From Bacteroidales bacterium (GTDB lineage: Bacteria > Bacteroidota > Bacteroidia > Bacteroidales > Muribaculaceae), in assembly GCA_019415705.1 (NCBI GenBank), contig DXYS01000094.1:34220-41986 (forward strand): 7,767 nt of DNA, given 5' to 3'. Numbering within the stretch: position 1 is the stretch's first letter; every line of letters starts with the position of its first letter. Below, piece by piece: positions 1 through 6,722 of this stretch. The translations under genes and the position numbers were made by a program. The notes beneath the pieces are model-generated. The model had not been told where the DNA came from and made no database searches. It worked only from the letters and a program-made list of their open reading frames with translations.

Positions 1-1307
1 CTCCACAACCGATCAAAGACGCTCAGTCTACTACGCAGACCGCTCCCGCCACTCCGACGGTAACTGAGAATGACGAGTCGGAGCAAACAGACGCAAACAC
101 GGAGCCGTCGGAAACAAACACCACTCCCATTAAACAATTCGAAGTAACCGGCGACCTCACTCCTGTCAATCCGCCCACAACCGTTGTCACACAACCCGTA
201 GAAACCGCCGATGACGAAACCGCAGAGGTCGAGGCGCGCCCCGTAATCAGCGTGATTCTTCCGTTCATGCTCGACGACGCCAATCCCTCACGCAAAGCAA
301 ATCTCTACACAGAGTTCTATAAAGGCCTGATGATTGCGGCCGACACCCTTTCGACCCGCGGTGACACCGTAACCATAGTCACTTATGACTGCAGCGACAG
401 CCCCGAGCGTCTCAAAAACATCCTCGCGTCAGCCGAGCCGCGGCCGTCAGTTATTATCGCGCCCGACGACGAAGCTTCGATAGCCGCCATCGCCTCATCA
501 CCGGTTGCTGCCGACGCATACGTGCTCAATGTCTTCAGCGTACGCGACACGCTCTATCAGACTATGCCCAACGTCTTGCAGGCCAACATCCCGCAGCGTG
601 CCATGTACCGCAAGGCCGTAGAGGCAATGCGCCGTTATTTCGACGATGCGACTCCCCTTATTTTGCGCAACGAGAACGGCCCCAATGAGAAACAGGAATT
701 TATCAACTATCTCACCGAGCAGTACCGCCGCGAAGGCAAAGAGCCGGTCGAAGTAGTCTACGACGGCGCGTTGCTTTCGTCAAGTCTGCGTGAAGCCATG
801 TCCGACTCCGTCAGCCGTTATGTCATAATACCGACATCAGGTCATCTCAACGAGTTTAACAAGTTCAGCCACGTGGTCAAAAAACTGCGCGAACAGTCTG
901 AAGACCCGTCACGCATATCAGTTTTCGGCTACCCCGACTGGACAGCCTTCAGAGGCGATGCGGCCGAAATGCTCCACACTCTCAACGCCACAGTCTACTC
1001 GCGTTTCGACATTGACGAAAACTCTCTAGACTACCGCAATATCAACGATGCTTTTCAGCGCTGGTACGGCTCCGAGCTGATGAACGCCGTGCCCTCTCAG
1101 GGTATCCTCGGCTTTGACACAGGCTCATATCTGATACGCAACATCCGCGCCAACGACGGCATATACAATCCCGAAGGCTCGCCTTACAGCGGTGCCCAGT
1201 CGAGTTTCGACTTCAAACGCGCCGAGGGCGACAACGCCGGCTACTATAACGACGAGCTTTACATCATACGTTTCACACCCGACGGCCGCAACATGCGCCT
1301 GTACTAA
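1..1307 (+). CDS. PBP1-like periplasmic binding protein, 5'-truncated (probable LysM-PBP1 protein)
   Basis: The reading frame is open from the first complete codon at 3 to the TAA at 1305-1307, so about 434 residues are visible and the true start lies upstream. A GTG at 252 is in frame but falls inside the fold's first strand, so I do not take it as the start. The first 75 or so visible residues are rich in Thr, Pro, Glu and Val and look like a flexible linker. After it, a type I periplasmic-binding fold begins with VISVILPFMLDD, followed by FYKGLMIAADTL and VIIAPDD, which resembles the ligand-binding half of branched-chain amino-acid receptors. In Bacteroidales such domains are commonly attached to an N-terminal LysM peptidoglycan-binding domain; that part would be outside the window. 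The likely location is the periplasm, on the cell wall. The ligand is unknown and no transporter genes are adjacent, so a structural or sensory role is as likely as transport. The next gene starts 9 bp downstream, suggesting one operon. Confidence 0.8.
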   Translation, partial: PQPIKDAQSTTQTAPATPTVTENDESEQTDANTEPSETNTTPIKQFEVTGDLTPVNPPTTVVTQPVETADDETAEVEARPVISVILPFMLDDANPSRKANLYTEFYKGLMIAADTLSTRGDTVTIVTYDCSDSPERLKNILASAEPRPSVIIAPDDEASIAAIASSPVAADAYVLNVFSVRDTLYQTMPNVLQANIPQRAMYRKAVEAMRRYFDDATPLILRNENGPNEKQEFINYLTEQYRREGKEPVEVVYDGALLSSSLREAMSDSVSRYVIIPTSGHLNEFNKFSHVVKKLREQSEDPSRISVFGYPDWTAFRGDAAEMLHTLNATVYSRFDIDENSLDYRNINDAFQRWYGSELMNAVPSQGILGFDTGSYLIRNIRANDGIYNPEGSPYSGAQSSFDFKRAEGDNAGYYNDELYIIRFTPDGRNMRLY

Positions 1308-1316
1308 TCATTCGGA

Positions 1317-2030
1317 ATGTATTCAGCATTAAAACACGGCCTGCGCCGACTCGCCCTCTCTCTTATCTGCCTCACCCTGCTCTCTGGGCTCGTCACCGTC
1401 TCAGCCGAGACTCATTACAAGCCGCATATTTCCATAGGCGGCCGAGCCGGTATGTCTATGGCCCGCATGTCGTTCACCCCGTCGGTCAAACAGTCGTGGC
1501 TCAACGGCACAGCCGGTGCCGTCACATTCCGTTATGCCGAAGAAAAATTGTTCGGCATAGTGGGCGAACTCGGATGGACTCAGCGCGGATGGAAGGAGAA
1601 CTTTGAGGGCGAGCCGTTCAGCTACTCGCGCACACTGACCTATCTGCAACTTCCCGTGATGACGCATATTTACTTTGGCTCACGGCGCTTTAAATGCTTT
1701 GTAAATCTCGGTCCCGAGTTCTCGTATATGATTTCAGACAATATCAGCGCTGATTTTGACTATCGCAACTTGGCATCGGTCGAAGGCTTTCCGGTCAAAA
1801 ACCGCACGACCGACCAAATGTCGATGGATATAAAGAACAAATTTGATTATGGCATCACCGCCGGCGTAGGCATCGAATATTACATTCGGCCGCGACACTC
1901 CGTGACACTCGAAGGTCGTTTTTACTACGGTCTCGGCAATATCTATCCCTCGACCAAAGCCGATGTCTTCAGCGCCTCACGCAGCATGTCTTTAGAAATC
2001 ACCCTCGGCTACAACTTCCGCCTCAAATAA
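1317..2030 (+). CDS. PorT-family outer-membrane beta-barrel protein
   Basis: This 237-residue protein starts at an ATG 9 bp after the preceding stop. It has a Sec signal peptide: positive residues (KHGLRR), a hydrophobic core around residues 12-28 and a likely cut after VSA at residue 30. The mature part alternates polar and hydrophobic residues with repeated aromatic strand ends: GGRAGMSMARM, GIVGELGWTQRGW, YLQLPVMTHIYF, CFVNLGPEFSYM, YGITAGVGIEYYI, SVTLEGRFYYGLGNIY. It ends in LEITLGYNFRLK, a typical C-terminal barrel strand. The paired motifs LQLPV and NLGPEFSYM are characteristic of the small Bacteroidetes barrel family often called PorT-like (outer membrane protein beta-barrel domain). 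About 8 strands are expected, in the outer membrane. The function of most members is unknown; the original PorT acts in type IX secretion, but nothing here shows that this copy does. It is probably co-transcribed with the PBP1-like gene and is followed by a terminator. Confidence 0.85.
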   Translation: MYSALKHGLRRLALSLICLTLLSGLVTVSAETHYKPHISIGGRAGMSMARMSFTPSVKQSWLNGTAGAVTFRYAEEKLFGIVGELGWTQRGWKENFEGEPFSYSRTLTYLQLPVMTHIYFGSRRFKCFVNLGPEFSYMISDNISADFDYRNLASVEGFPVKNRTTDQMSMDIKNKFDYGITAGVGIEYYIRPRHSVTLEGRFYYGLGNIYPSTKADVFSASRSMSLEITLGYNFRLK

Positions 2031-2042
2031 TCCCACATGGAG

Positions 2043-2067
2043 GGGCGACTTACAATCGCCCATTTTT
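2043..2067 (+). terminator. Intrinsic terminator after the beta-barrel gene
   Basis: GGGCGA (2043-2048) pairs with TCGCCC (2056-2061) across a 7-nt loop and is followed by ATTTTTA. It lies 13 nt after the stop of the beta-barrel gene, which is the expected place for ending the plus-strand operon. The stem is only 6 bp but GC-rich. Confidence 0.6.
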
Positions 2068-2176
2068 ATCCACCTGATTATCGGCATATTATCACAGAAG
2101 CGTGCCTTTGGCACGTATAACTTGGGCGCCAACGCTTTATATACACATTATACTTGTCCACAGCCTCACATGACTT

Positions 2177-2293
2177 ATCCCGGAGGGATTATATGCGGTC
2201 GCAGACCGCTCTCAACCCCAAATTAAGCGCGAAGCGCGTATTTGGGGCCTCGTCCGGCGCCCTCCAAATTCGTTTTTCTCGGAGAGAATAAAC
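2177..2293 (+). repeat. Composite multi-hairpin repeat, copy A
   Basis: This is one of three related elements in the window. In order it has hairpin 1, ATCCC-GGA-GGGAT (2177-2189); hairpin 2, GCGGTC-GCA-GACCGC (2195-2209); hairpin 3, CCCCAAAT (2216-2223) with ATTTGGGG (2240-2247), enclosing a GCGCGAAGCGCG mini-hairpin; then a 25-nt spacer and a 21-nt tail (2273-2293) identical in all three copies, itself holding TTCTC-GGA-GAGAA. A further hairpin upstream, CGTGCC-TTT-GGCACG (2101-2115) followed by GTATAACTTGGG, has a similar design and may be an additional unit. Copy A matches copy C closely over hairpins 1-3, with compensatory changes. No protein frame is conserved between copies. It could be a structured RNA or a mobile palindromic element; I cannot tell which. 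Confidence 0.7.
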
Positions 2294-2311
2294 AACCTTT
2301 CGCGCAGGCAC

Positions 2312-2343
2312 AAAAAAAATTACTCGTCATCGCGACGAATAAT
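2312..2343 (-). terminator. Intrinsic terminator of small RNA 1
   Basis: Positions 2319-2328 pair with 2334-2343 around a 5-nt loop, and on the minus strand the stem runs into eight U (2319-2312). The single mismatch is C-A on the plus strand (2323 with 2339), but in the minus-strand RNA it becomes a G-U wobble. This, with the U-tract side, fixes the direction as minus. Confidence 0.75.
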
Positions 2344-2375
2344 CTTCTTACCTTAAATCTAATACCATGAAAAAC
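2312..2375 (-). ncRNA. Predicted small RNA 1, about 64 nt
   Basis: On the minus strand a Bacteroidetes -7 box (TAACTTTG, 2388-2381) is followed by a block starting GTTTTTCATGGTATTAG (from 2375) and ending GGTA near 2349. A 10-bp stem and a run of U follow (2343-2312). The 27-nt block differs from small RNA 2 by one inserted base and one substitution. The expected RNA is 60-70 nt with the conserved block at its 5' end. The block is complementary to an AUACCAUGAAAAAC initiation region (Met-Lys-Asn start), so base-pairing to start-codon regions of target mRNAs is the natural hypothesis. A family of paralogous sRNAs acting on SusC-type mRNAs has been described in Bacteroides thetaiotaomicron; membership of that family is my inference and is not tested. 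The transcription start is estimated from the promoter only. Confidence 0.65.
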
Positions 2376-2380
2376 TGATA

Positions 2381-2408
2381 CAAAGTTATAGCTAAATATG
2401 TTTTACAA
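2381..2408 (-). promoter_or_regulatory. Predicted promoter of small RNA 1
   Basis: On the minus strand TAACTTTG (2388-2381) matches the Bacteroidetes -7 consensus TAnnTTTG exactly. The nearest upstream TTG (2408-2406) is separated by 17 nt, shorter than the usual 19-21, so the -33 element is weak or misassigned. The predicted start lies near 2374-2376, at the first base of the conserved block. Confidence 0.5.
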
Positions 2409-2529
2409 CATAATTTTGAGGCATAAAATCACATTTAATTAACTTTTATTTACTATTACACCACTAATCAACGCCAATATTAAGCCTCGTTAACACCCAC
2501 CCCGACAAAACTTAAATTCCCAAAAGTAG

Positions 2530-2549
2530 GGGCGCAAAATTTTGCGCCC
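2530..2549. repeat. Perfect 20-bp palindrome
   Basis: GGGCGCAAAATTTTGCGCCC is its own reverse complement, and a second 10-bp palindrome, TCTTATAAGA (2550-2559), abuts it. It lies 12 nt before repeat copy B. There is no T-run after the stem in either direction, so a terminator is not the obvious reading. It resembles the GGGGCG...CGCCCC palindromes scattered between Bacteroidales genes, but only one copy is in this window. It could also be a dimeric protein-binding site. Confidence 0.55.
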
Positions 2550-2561
2550 TCTTATAAGAAA

Positions 2562-2682
2562 ACACCGGATGGTGTGTCAATTTACGAGCCAAAAGCGCCG
2601 TTAGGTGCATTAACGCTCCATCGCAGGGCGTATTTGAGGACACATCCTACTGCCTCATTCTTTTTTCTCGGAGAGAATAAAC
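2562..2682 (+). repeat. Composite multi-hairpin repeat, copy B (divergent)
   Basis: This copy keeps the layout of copies A and C with most of the stem sequence replaced. Hairpin 1 is ACACC-GGAT-GGTGT (2562-2575). Hairpin 2 is GCGCC-GTTA-GGTGC with one wobble (2595-2608). Hairpin 3 pairs ACGC (2613-2616) with GCGT (2628-2631) and CC with GG inside it, followed by the shared GCGTATTTGAGG. A 22-nt spacer, the same length as in copy C, leads to the identical 21-nt tail (2662-2682). The overall length is 121 nt, against 117 and 116-119 for the others. The copy ends 29 nt before the -33 box of the next gene's promoter. A 69-codon frame (2574-2783) overlaps it but reads the tail in a different frame from that at copy C, so it is not considered coding. 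Confidence 0.6.
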
Positions 2683-2711
2683 CAAATTCCACATTCAAAA
2701 TTAAACTTGTC

Positions 2712-2742
2712 TTGCCTCGTCAAAGACTTTTGACTAATTTTG
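2712..2742 (+). promoter_or_regulatory. Predicted promoter of the nnr gene
   Basis: TTG at 2712-2714, a 20-nt spacer, and TAATTTTG at 2735-2742 match the Bacteroidetes TTG / TAnnTTTG promoter. Transcription would start near 2747-2750, leaving a leader of about 60 nt that contains a small hairpin (ACCGC 2752-2756 with GCGGT 2767-2771). The leader ends in GAGGAAAATG, a better-than-usual ribosome-binding context for this phylum, supporting the ATG at 2810. Confidence 0.6.
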
Positions 2743-2809
2743 TAGTCAATGACCGCAGGCACGGACGCGGTATTCCCGCCTAACAAACCGACCGGTCTGA
2801 CCGAGGAAA

Positions 2810-4348
2810 ATGAAGATATTCACATACGACACTATAAAAGCCTTACAAAAGGCTGCCATCGAACGTCTCGGCATAAGTCACAGTGACTTTGTCGGGCATA
2901 TCGGCACACAGGTCGCCGACGAAATTGTCAGTGCTTTTAAATCGTCTGTGAGAACAGTCATTTTCGCAGGACCTGACGATTGCGGTGCTTTTGCCATGAC
3001 AGCCGCGAGACTTTTAGGGCGTCAGCACGGCTTCAGACCGGAGGTATATCTCTTTAATATCGGCGGCAACCGTCTCAATGACGTATGCGCCGAAGCAGCC
3101 ACTCTGTATAAAGCAGAAATGCCTGAGGAGTCAATCACAGAGGTCACAGGCCTGAGATTCGCCATGCCGGAGCTTGACGAAGACACACTTGTCATCGACG
3201 GCCTGTTTGGCAGCAGTCACACCGGCCCACTCTCCGGAGGTTATCAGCACCTTGTGCGCAACATTAACGAATCAGGGGCGACGATTGTCTCGATTGATGT
3301 GCCCTCAGGCCTCCCCGCCGACCCGGCAATCGGCCTGATAAACCGCAACATAATACACGCCGACGTCACGCTGGCCATTGCTGCGCCGCGTCTGTCATTC
3401 TTCAGCAGCGAAAACCTCGAGCTCGTCGGACGCTGGAAAATTATCGACGGAGGCATCACCCGCGAAGACATGCGGCGTGCAAAAAGTAACTTCTATCTCA
3501 TCGAGGAGTCTGACATCAGAGGCATACTCCCCGAGCGCCGCCCCGACTGCTCTAAAGCCGACTTCGGCAGCGCCATAATTTTTGCCGGCTCATACGGCAT
3601 GATGGGCGCAGCCGTGCTTGCTACGCGCGCTGCGGCACGATCAGGCTGCGGCAAGGTGACATGCCACAGTCCGCGATGCGGATTCGGCGTCATGCAGATT
3701 TCAGTACCGTCGGCTCTTTTCGAGGCCGACAGCTCCGACACGGCAATAAGCGCAATCGAGCTGAGGCGCAACTATAACGCCGTGGCTATCGGCCCGGGCA
3801 TCGGCACAGCCGACCAGACACTCCGCGCCCTTGAGGACTTCCTCAAAGTTGCCGCCGCAAACCGCAGGCCGGTCATCCTTGACGCCGACGCGCTCAACTG
3901 CATCGCCATAAAGCCCGCCATACTCAACTATCTGCCCATGCTGTCTGTGCTTACGCCACATGCCGGCGAATTTGACCGCATGTTCGGACCGCAGCCATCG
4001 AGTTCGGCTCGTCTCGCCAAAGCCATCGAGATTGCCCAGCTCTATAAGATAATCATTGTCCTCAAAGGTCATTACACCGCCATAGTGCGTCCCGACGGCA
4101 AGGTGCTCTACAACTCGTCAGGCACCACGGCGCTCGCCACGGCCGGCTCGGGCGATGTGCTGACCGGTCTGATGGCCGGTTTTCTCGCACAAGGCTACAA
4201 ACCCGAGATTGCCTCGGTTGTGGCGGTCTATGTGCACGGCATCGCCGGACGGGTCGCCGAACGCCGCAACGGCTCATACGGAACGACGGCCGAAGACGTC
4301 GCCGACTCTGTCGGCCCGGCAATACGCAACATCATGACACAGTCATAA
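2810..4348 (+). CDS. nnr: Bifunctional NAD(P)H-hydrate epimerase / ADP(ATP)-dependent dehydratase, degenerate epimerase motif
   Basis: This 512-residue cytoplasmic protein has the usual two-domain YjeF layout for repairing hydrated NADH and NADPH. The N-terminal domain (about 1-215) matches the epimerase: MKIFTYDTIKALQKAAIE, VIDGLFGSSHTGPLSGG (128-144) and the catalytic-loop motif SIDVPSG (161-167) with Asp163. Its nucleotide-binding motif, normally GPGNNGGDG or GPGNNGGDA, reads GPDDCGAFA (54-62), so both Asn and the motif Asp are lost. The C-terminal dehydratase domain (about 230-510) looks intact: GSYGMMGA (260-267), GPGIG (328-332), DADALN (358-363), TPHAGEF (382-388), LKGHYT (418-423) and ATAGSGDVLTG (443-453) with catalytic Asp449. 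The dehydratase is therefore probably active, while the epimerase may be impaired. The gene has its own promoter and is followed after 37 bp by the DUF4831 gene. Confidence 0.92.
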   Translation: MKIFTYDTIKALQKAAIERLGISHSDFVGHIGTQVADEIVSAFKSSVRTVIFAGPDDCGAFAMTAARLLGRQHGFRPEVYLFNIGGNRLNDVCAEAATLYKAEMPEESITEVTGLRFAMPELDEDTLVIDGLFGSSHTGPLSGGYQHLVRNINESGATIVSIDVPSGLPADPAIGLINRNIIHADVTLAIAAPRLSFFSSENLELVGRWKIIDGGITREDMRRAKSNFYLIEESDIRGILPERRPDCSKADFGSAIIFAGSYGMMGAAVLATRAAARSGCGKVTCHSPRCGFGVMQISVPSALFEADSSDTAISAIELRRNYNAVAIGPGIGTADQTLRALEDFLKVAAANRRPVILDADALNCIAIKPAILNYLPMLSVLTPHAGEFDRMFGPQPSSSARLAKAIEIAQLYKIIIVLKGHYTAIVRPDGKVLYNSSGTTALATAGSGDVLTGLMAGFLAQGYKPEIASVVAVYVHGIAGRVAERRNGSYGTTAEDVADSVGPAIRNIMTQS

Positions 4349-4385
4349 TATCAAATATCCAACTGCAACTCTCATTACCCTCGAT

Positions 4386-5480
4386 ATGAATAAATTGAAA
4401 ATACTTATAGCAGCCTCAGTCGCCCTCATCGGCGCACAGGCTCTTGTCGCACAAAATGTGCAGCGTCTCACCGCTTCAAAATCAAACGATTACGCTTTAA
4501 TCTACACCCTTCCCCGCACTCTTTTAGACATAACCATTGAGACTGAGCATACGCTCAAGGAGCCCGGTGAGTTTCACAACTATGCCCGTCTGAAATTAGG
4601 CGACAATAACGCCATAATCAAGCCCGAGCGCTCCGTAAGAGTCAAAAGCGTGACTATCGTGCCGCGCGGCGTGGCAGATCCCGACAACCGTTGGGAGGCG
4701 ACGCTCAAAGGCGGCTCCAATCCTTACATGATAATCGCCGACAACAACTGCCCCGTAGCCATCAATACAGACAAGGCTCCCGAAATAGAGACTCCCGAGC
4801 TGCCCGTGGCTCGCGCGGCCGAGCCGACCCCGTTGGAAACTCCGGCGGCCAAACAGGCCTTCACACAGGAAATGACACTCGGCTCGTCGCTGTCAAAGCG
4901 CGCCGACCTCGCAGCTCAGCGCATCTTTGAGCTCCGCGAAAACCGCTCTGACCTCATCTCGGGGCAGGCTGACAACACACCGCCCGACGGCAAGTCGATG
5001 CAGCTCGCCCTCGATAACCTCTCGGCTCAGGAAGCTGCGCTGACAGCCATGTTCAGCGGCACGACAAAGACATATACGACCGTTTCGACCATCATATTCG
5101 AACCTGACAGCGAGAGTGTAAACAACGAGGTCTTCGTGCGCCTCTCGCCCGTCGACGGTATCGTAGACGCCAACGATCTCAGCGGTGCGCCCGTCTACAT
5201 CTCGGTCGACATTGTCGAGCAGGGCAAACTCCCTGTCGACGAAAAAGGCGAGACCAAGACATGGCCCAAAGGCGGCGTTGCCTACAATATCCCCGGACGC
5301 GCGGTCATCACACTGACCTACGACAATCAGACCATCGCACGCGAGGAAGTCGACCTCGCTCAGTTAGGCGTCACATTCGGTCTCGACCCCAAGCTCTTCA
5401 GCGACAAAAAGTCTCCGTCAAAACTCCTTCTCAATCCGGCTACCGGAGCCATACTCGAGCTCGGGCCGGTCAATGAGTAA
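4386..5480 (+). CDS. DUF4831 family exported protein
   Basis: This 364-residue protein has a signal peptide (MNKLKILIAASVALIGAQALVAQ), probably cut near residue 22-23; there is no lipobox cysteine, so it is likely soluble in the periplasm or surface-associated. Features typical of the Bacteroidetes DUF4831 family are YALIYTLPRTLLDITIETEHT near the N-terminus, a central AAQRIFELRENRSDLISGQ with DNTPPDG, LDNLSAQEAALTAMFSGTT, and a C-terminal NIPGRAVITLTYDNQ region. A Pro/Glu/Ala-rich linker lies around residues 130-160. No catalytic motif is evident and the function is unknown. The gene follows nnr by 37 bp with no terminator or clear promoter between, so it is probably co-transcribed. It converges on the AI-2E-family gene with 11 bp between the two stops. 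Confidence 0.85.
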   Translation: MNKLKILIAASVALIGAQALVAQNVQRLTASKSNDYALIYTLPRTLLDITIETEHTLKEPGEFHNYARLKLGDNNAIIKPERSVRVKSVTIVPRGVADPDNRWEATLKGGSNPYMIIADNNCPVAINTDKAPEIETPELPVARAAEPTPLETPAAKQAFTQEMTLGSSLSKRADLAAQRIFELRENRSDLISGQADNTPPDGKSMQLALDNLSAQEAALTAMFSGTTKTYTTVSTIIFEPDSESVNNEVFVRLSPVDGIVDANDLSGAPVYISVDIVEQGKLPVDEKGETKTWPKGGVAYNIPGRAVITLTYDNQTIAREEVDLAQLGVTFGLDPKLFSDKKSPSKLLLNPATGAILELGPVNE

Positions 5481-5491
5481 TAACTATGCCA

Positions 5492-6646
5492 TTACGAATC
5501 GGCTGACGCGGGTTTGTCCGTTGAGTCAGCCGTTTCTGTAATTATGCCGTCGTCAGGCGGACAGTTATTTTGGCCTTTGCCGCCGCAATTGATTACAAAC
5601 TCCTGATAATACGCTAATAGCAGCGTTGTTAGCGGCAATGCTATTATCATGCCTATCAGGCCCATGAGCGTGCCCCATACCGACAGCGACAGCAGTATGA
5701 CCGCCGGGTTGAGCCCCATCGCCTTTCCCATAATTTTAGGCGTCAGCACATAATCACATATACACTGGCTGATACCGTAGACTAAAAGACACTTGCCGAA
5801 CTCCGGCCAGAAACCGACATCGCCCCCAAACGACTGTATCAGGCAGACGAGCGCCACGGGTATCAGCGTGACATACTGGAAGTAAGGTATCATGTATAAT
5901 ATGCCGACCGTTATACCGAGTACGATTGCAAGCGGTATGCCTACAATCGAAAATCCGATGCAGTAAAGTATAGCCGCGCAAAGAGCTATCAGAGCCTGCC
6001 CGCGAAAATAACGGTTCATGCTGTTTTTGATATCATCACCGATACGGAAGACTATCGGACGATACTTCTTTGGCACAAGCATGCGGAATCCCACCATCAC
6101 CGACTGATAGTCTATAAGTATGAAAATCACATAAATAAACGTAAGCAGCCACTCCAAGGTGTGCAGCAGGAAATTTATCACTCCGGCGACAAAACTTGTG
6201 CCCGAATCCAAGATTGACTCAAAATGTTCGCTTTCTATAAGATCATCGATGCTGAAATCATTAACCCAATCCTTAATCGGCGCGACAAGTTCGGGCGGCA
6301 GCAGCGGAACATTTACATCACGCCCCGAGCCCGAGTGTATCATATCGTCAAGCTGATGTATCTCACCGATTATCGAAGGCACAAATAAATAAGCCAATAG
6401 ACCGAAGACTATCGCCACCTCCAAAAGCGTCAGCAGACTTGCTATGACACGCCCCTTTAAATGCAGAACACGCTGATTTATAGCAACCAAAGGCTCAAGC
6501 AAATACGCAATAAGACACGCTAAACAAAAAGGCAAAAGCACATTGCGCAGCACATTGATCAGCCATATAGCGCCGACGACCAGAGCGACGCCCGCAAGAA
6601 TTCGGACAACGCGGTCAAACGTAAAGGGACGGGATGTAGCGGGCAT
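5492..6646 (-). CDS. AI-2E family transporter (UPF0118 / PerM-TqsA family)
   Basis: This 384-residue inner-membrane protein has about eight hydrophobic segments: two near 15-50, one at 67-90, one at 152-178, then a cluster from 212 to 346. Between the third and fourth lies the soluble region (about 91-150) usual for the family. Family hallmarks include YFRGQ (213-217), GILYMIPYFQ (248-257), the DYVLTPKIMGKAMGLNPAVILLSLSVWG region (298-325) and GMIIALPLTTLL (332-343). Members export small molecules; E. coli TqsA affects autoinducer-2 and some homologues act as Na+/H+ antiporters, so the substrate cannot be read from sequence. The C-terminal tail (about 353-384) is polar and Asp/Thr-rich, probably cytoplasmic and variable. 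The start at 6646 fits the family N-terminus; there is no Shine-Dalgarno sequence. Upstream, TGTGTTTG (6697-6690) is a one-mismatch -7 candidate without a good -33 partner. No luxS or other quorum-sensing gene is nearby. Confidence 0.92.
   Translation of the reverse strand: MPATSRPFTFDRVVRILAGVALVVGAIWLINVLRNVLLPFCLACLIAYLLEPLVAINQRVLHLKGRVIASLLTLLEVAIVFGLLAYLFVPSIIGEIHQLDDMIHSGSGRDVNVPLLPPELVAPIKDWVNDFSIDDLIESEHFESILDSGTSFVAGVINFLLHTLEWLLTFIYVIFILIDYQSVMVGFRMLVPKKYRPIVFRIGDDIKNSMNRYFRGQALIALCAAILYCIGFSIVGIPLAIVLGITVGILYMIPYFQYVTLIPVALVCLIQSFGGDVGFWPEFGKCLLVYGISQCICDYVLTPKIMGKAMGLNPAVILLSLSVWGTLMGLIGMIIALPLTTLLLAYYQEFVINCGGKGQNNCPPDDGIITETADSTDKPASADS
5500..5535 (+). terminator. Possible intrinsic terminator of the nnr-DUF4831 unit
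   Basis: CGGCTGAC (5500-5507) pairs perfectly with GTCAGCCG (5525-5532) over a 17-nt loop and is followed by TTTCTG. It begins 20 nt after the DUF4831 stop but lies inside the last codons of the opposing gene. The large loop and short T-run make it a moderate candidate. Confidence 0.4.
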
Positions 6647-6722
6647 AATGTAAACGAATTAATATCCTGACAATAATCTTTACATAATTCAAACACACCC
6701 GCGGCCCGAAAGTTTGTCACAT

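Noticed and set aside
2411..2418. A plus-strand TAATTTTG as another promoter -7 box
   Set aside because: There is no TTG at the required distance upstream and no gene or structured transcript begins shortly downstream.
2574..2783. A 69-codon plus-strand open frame between the beta-barrel and nnr genes
   Set aside because: It runs through repeat copy B and the nnr promoter. The shared tail is read in a different frame from that at copy C, and it has no ribosome-binding site or recognisable domain.
5492..6646. Quorum-sensing locus based on the AI-2E family name
   Set aside because: The family has diverse substrates, and no luxS, lsr-like or regulator gene is present in the window.
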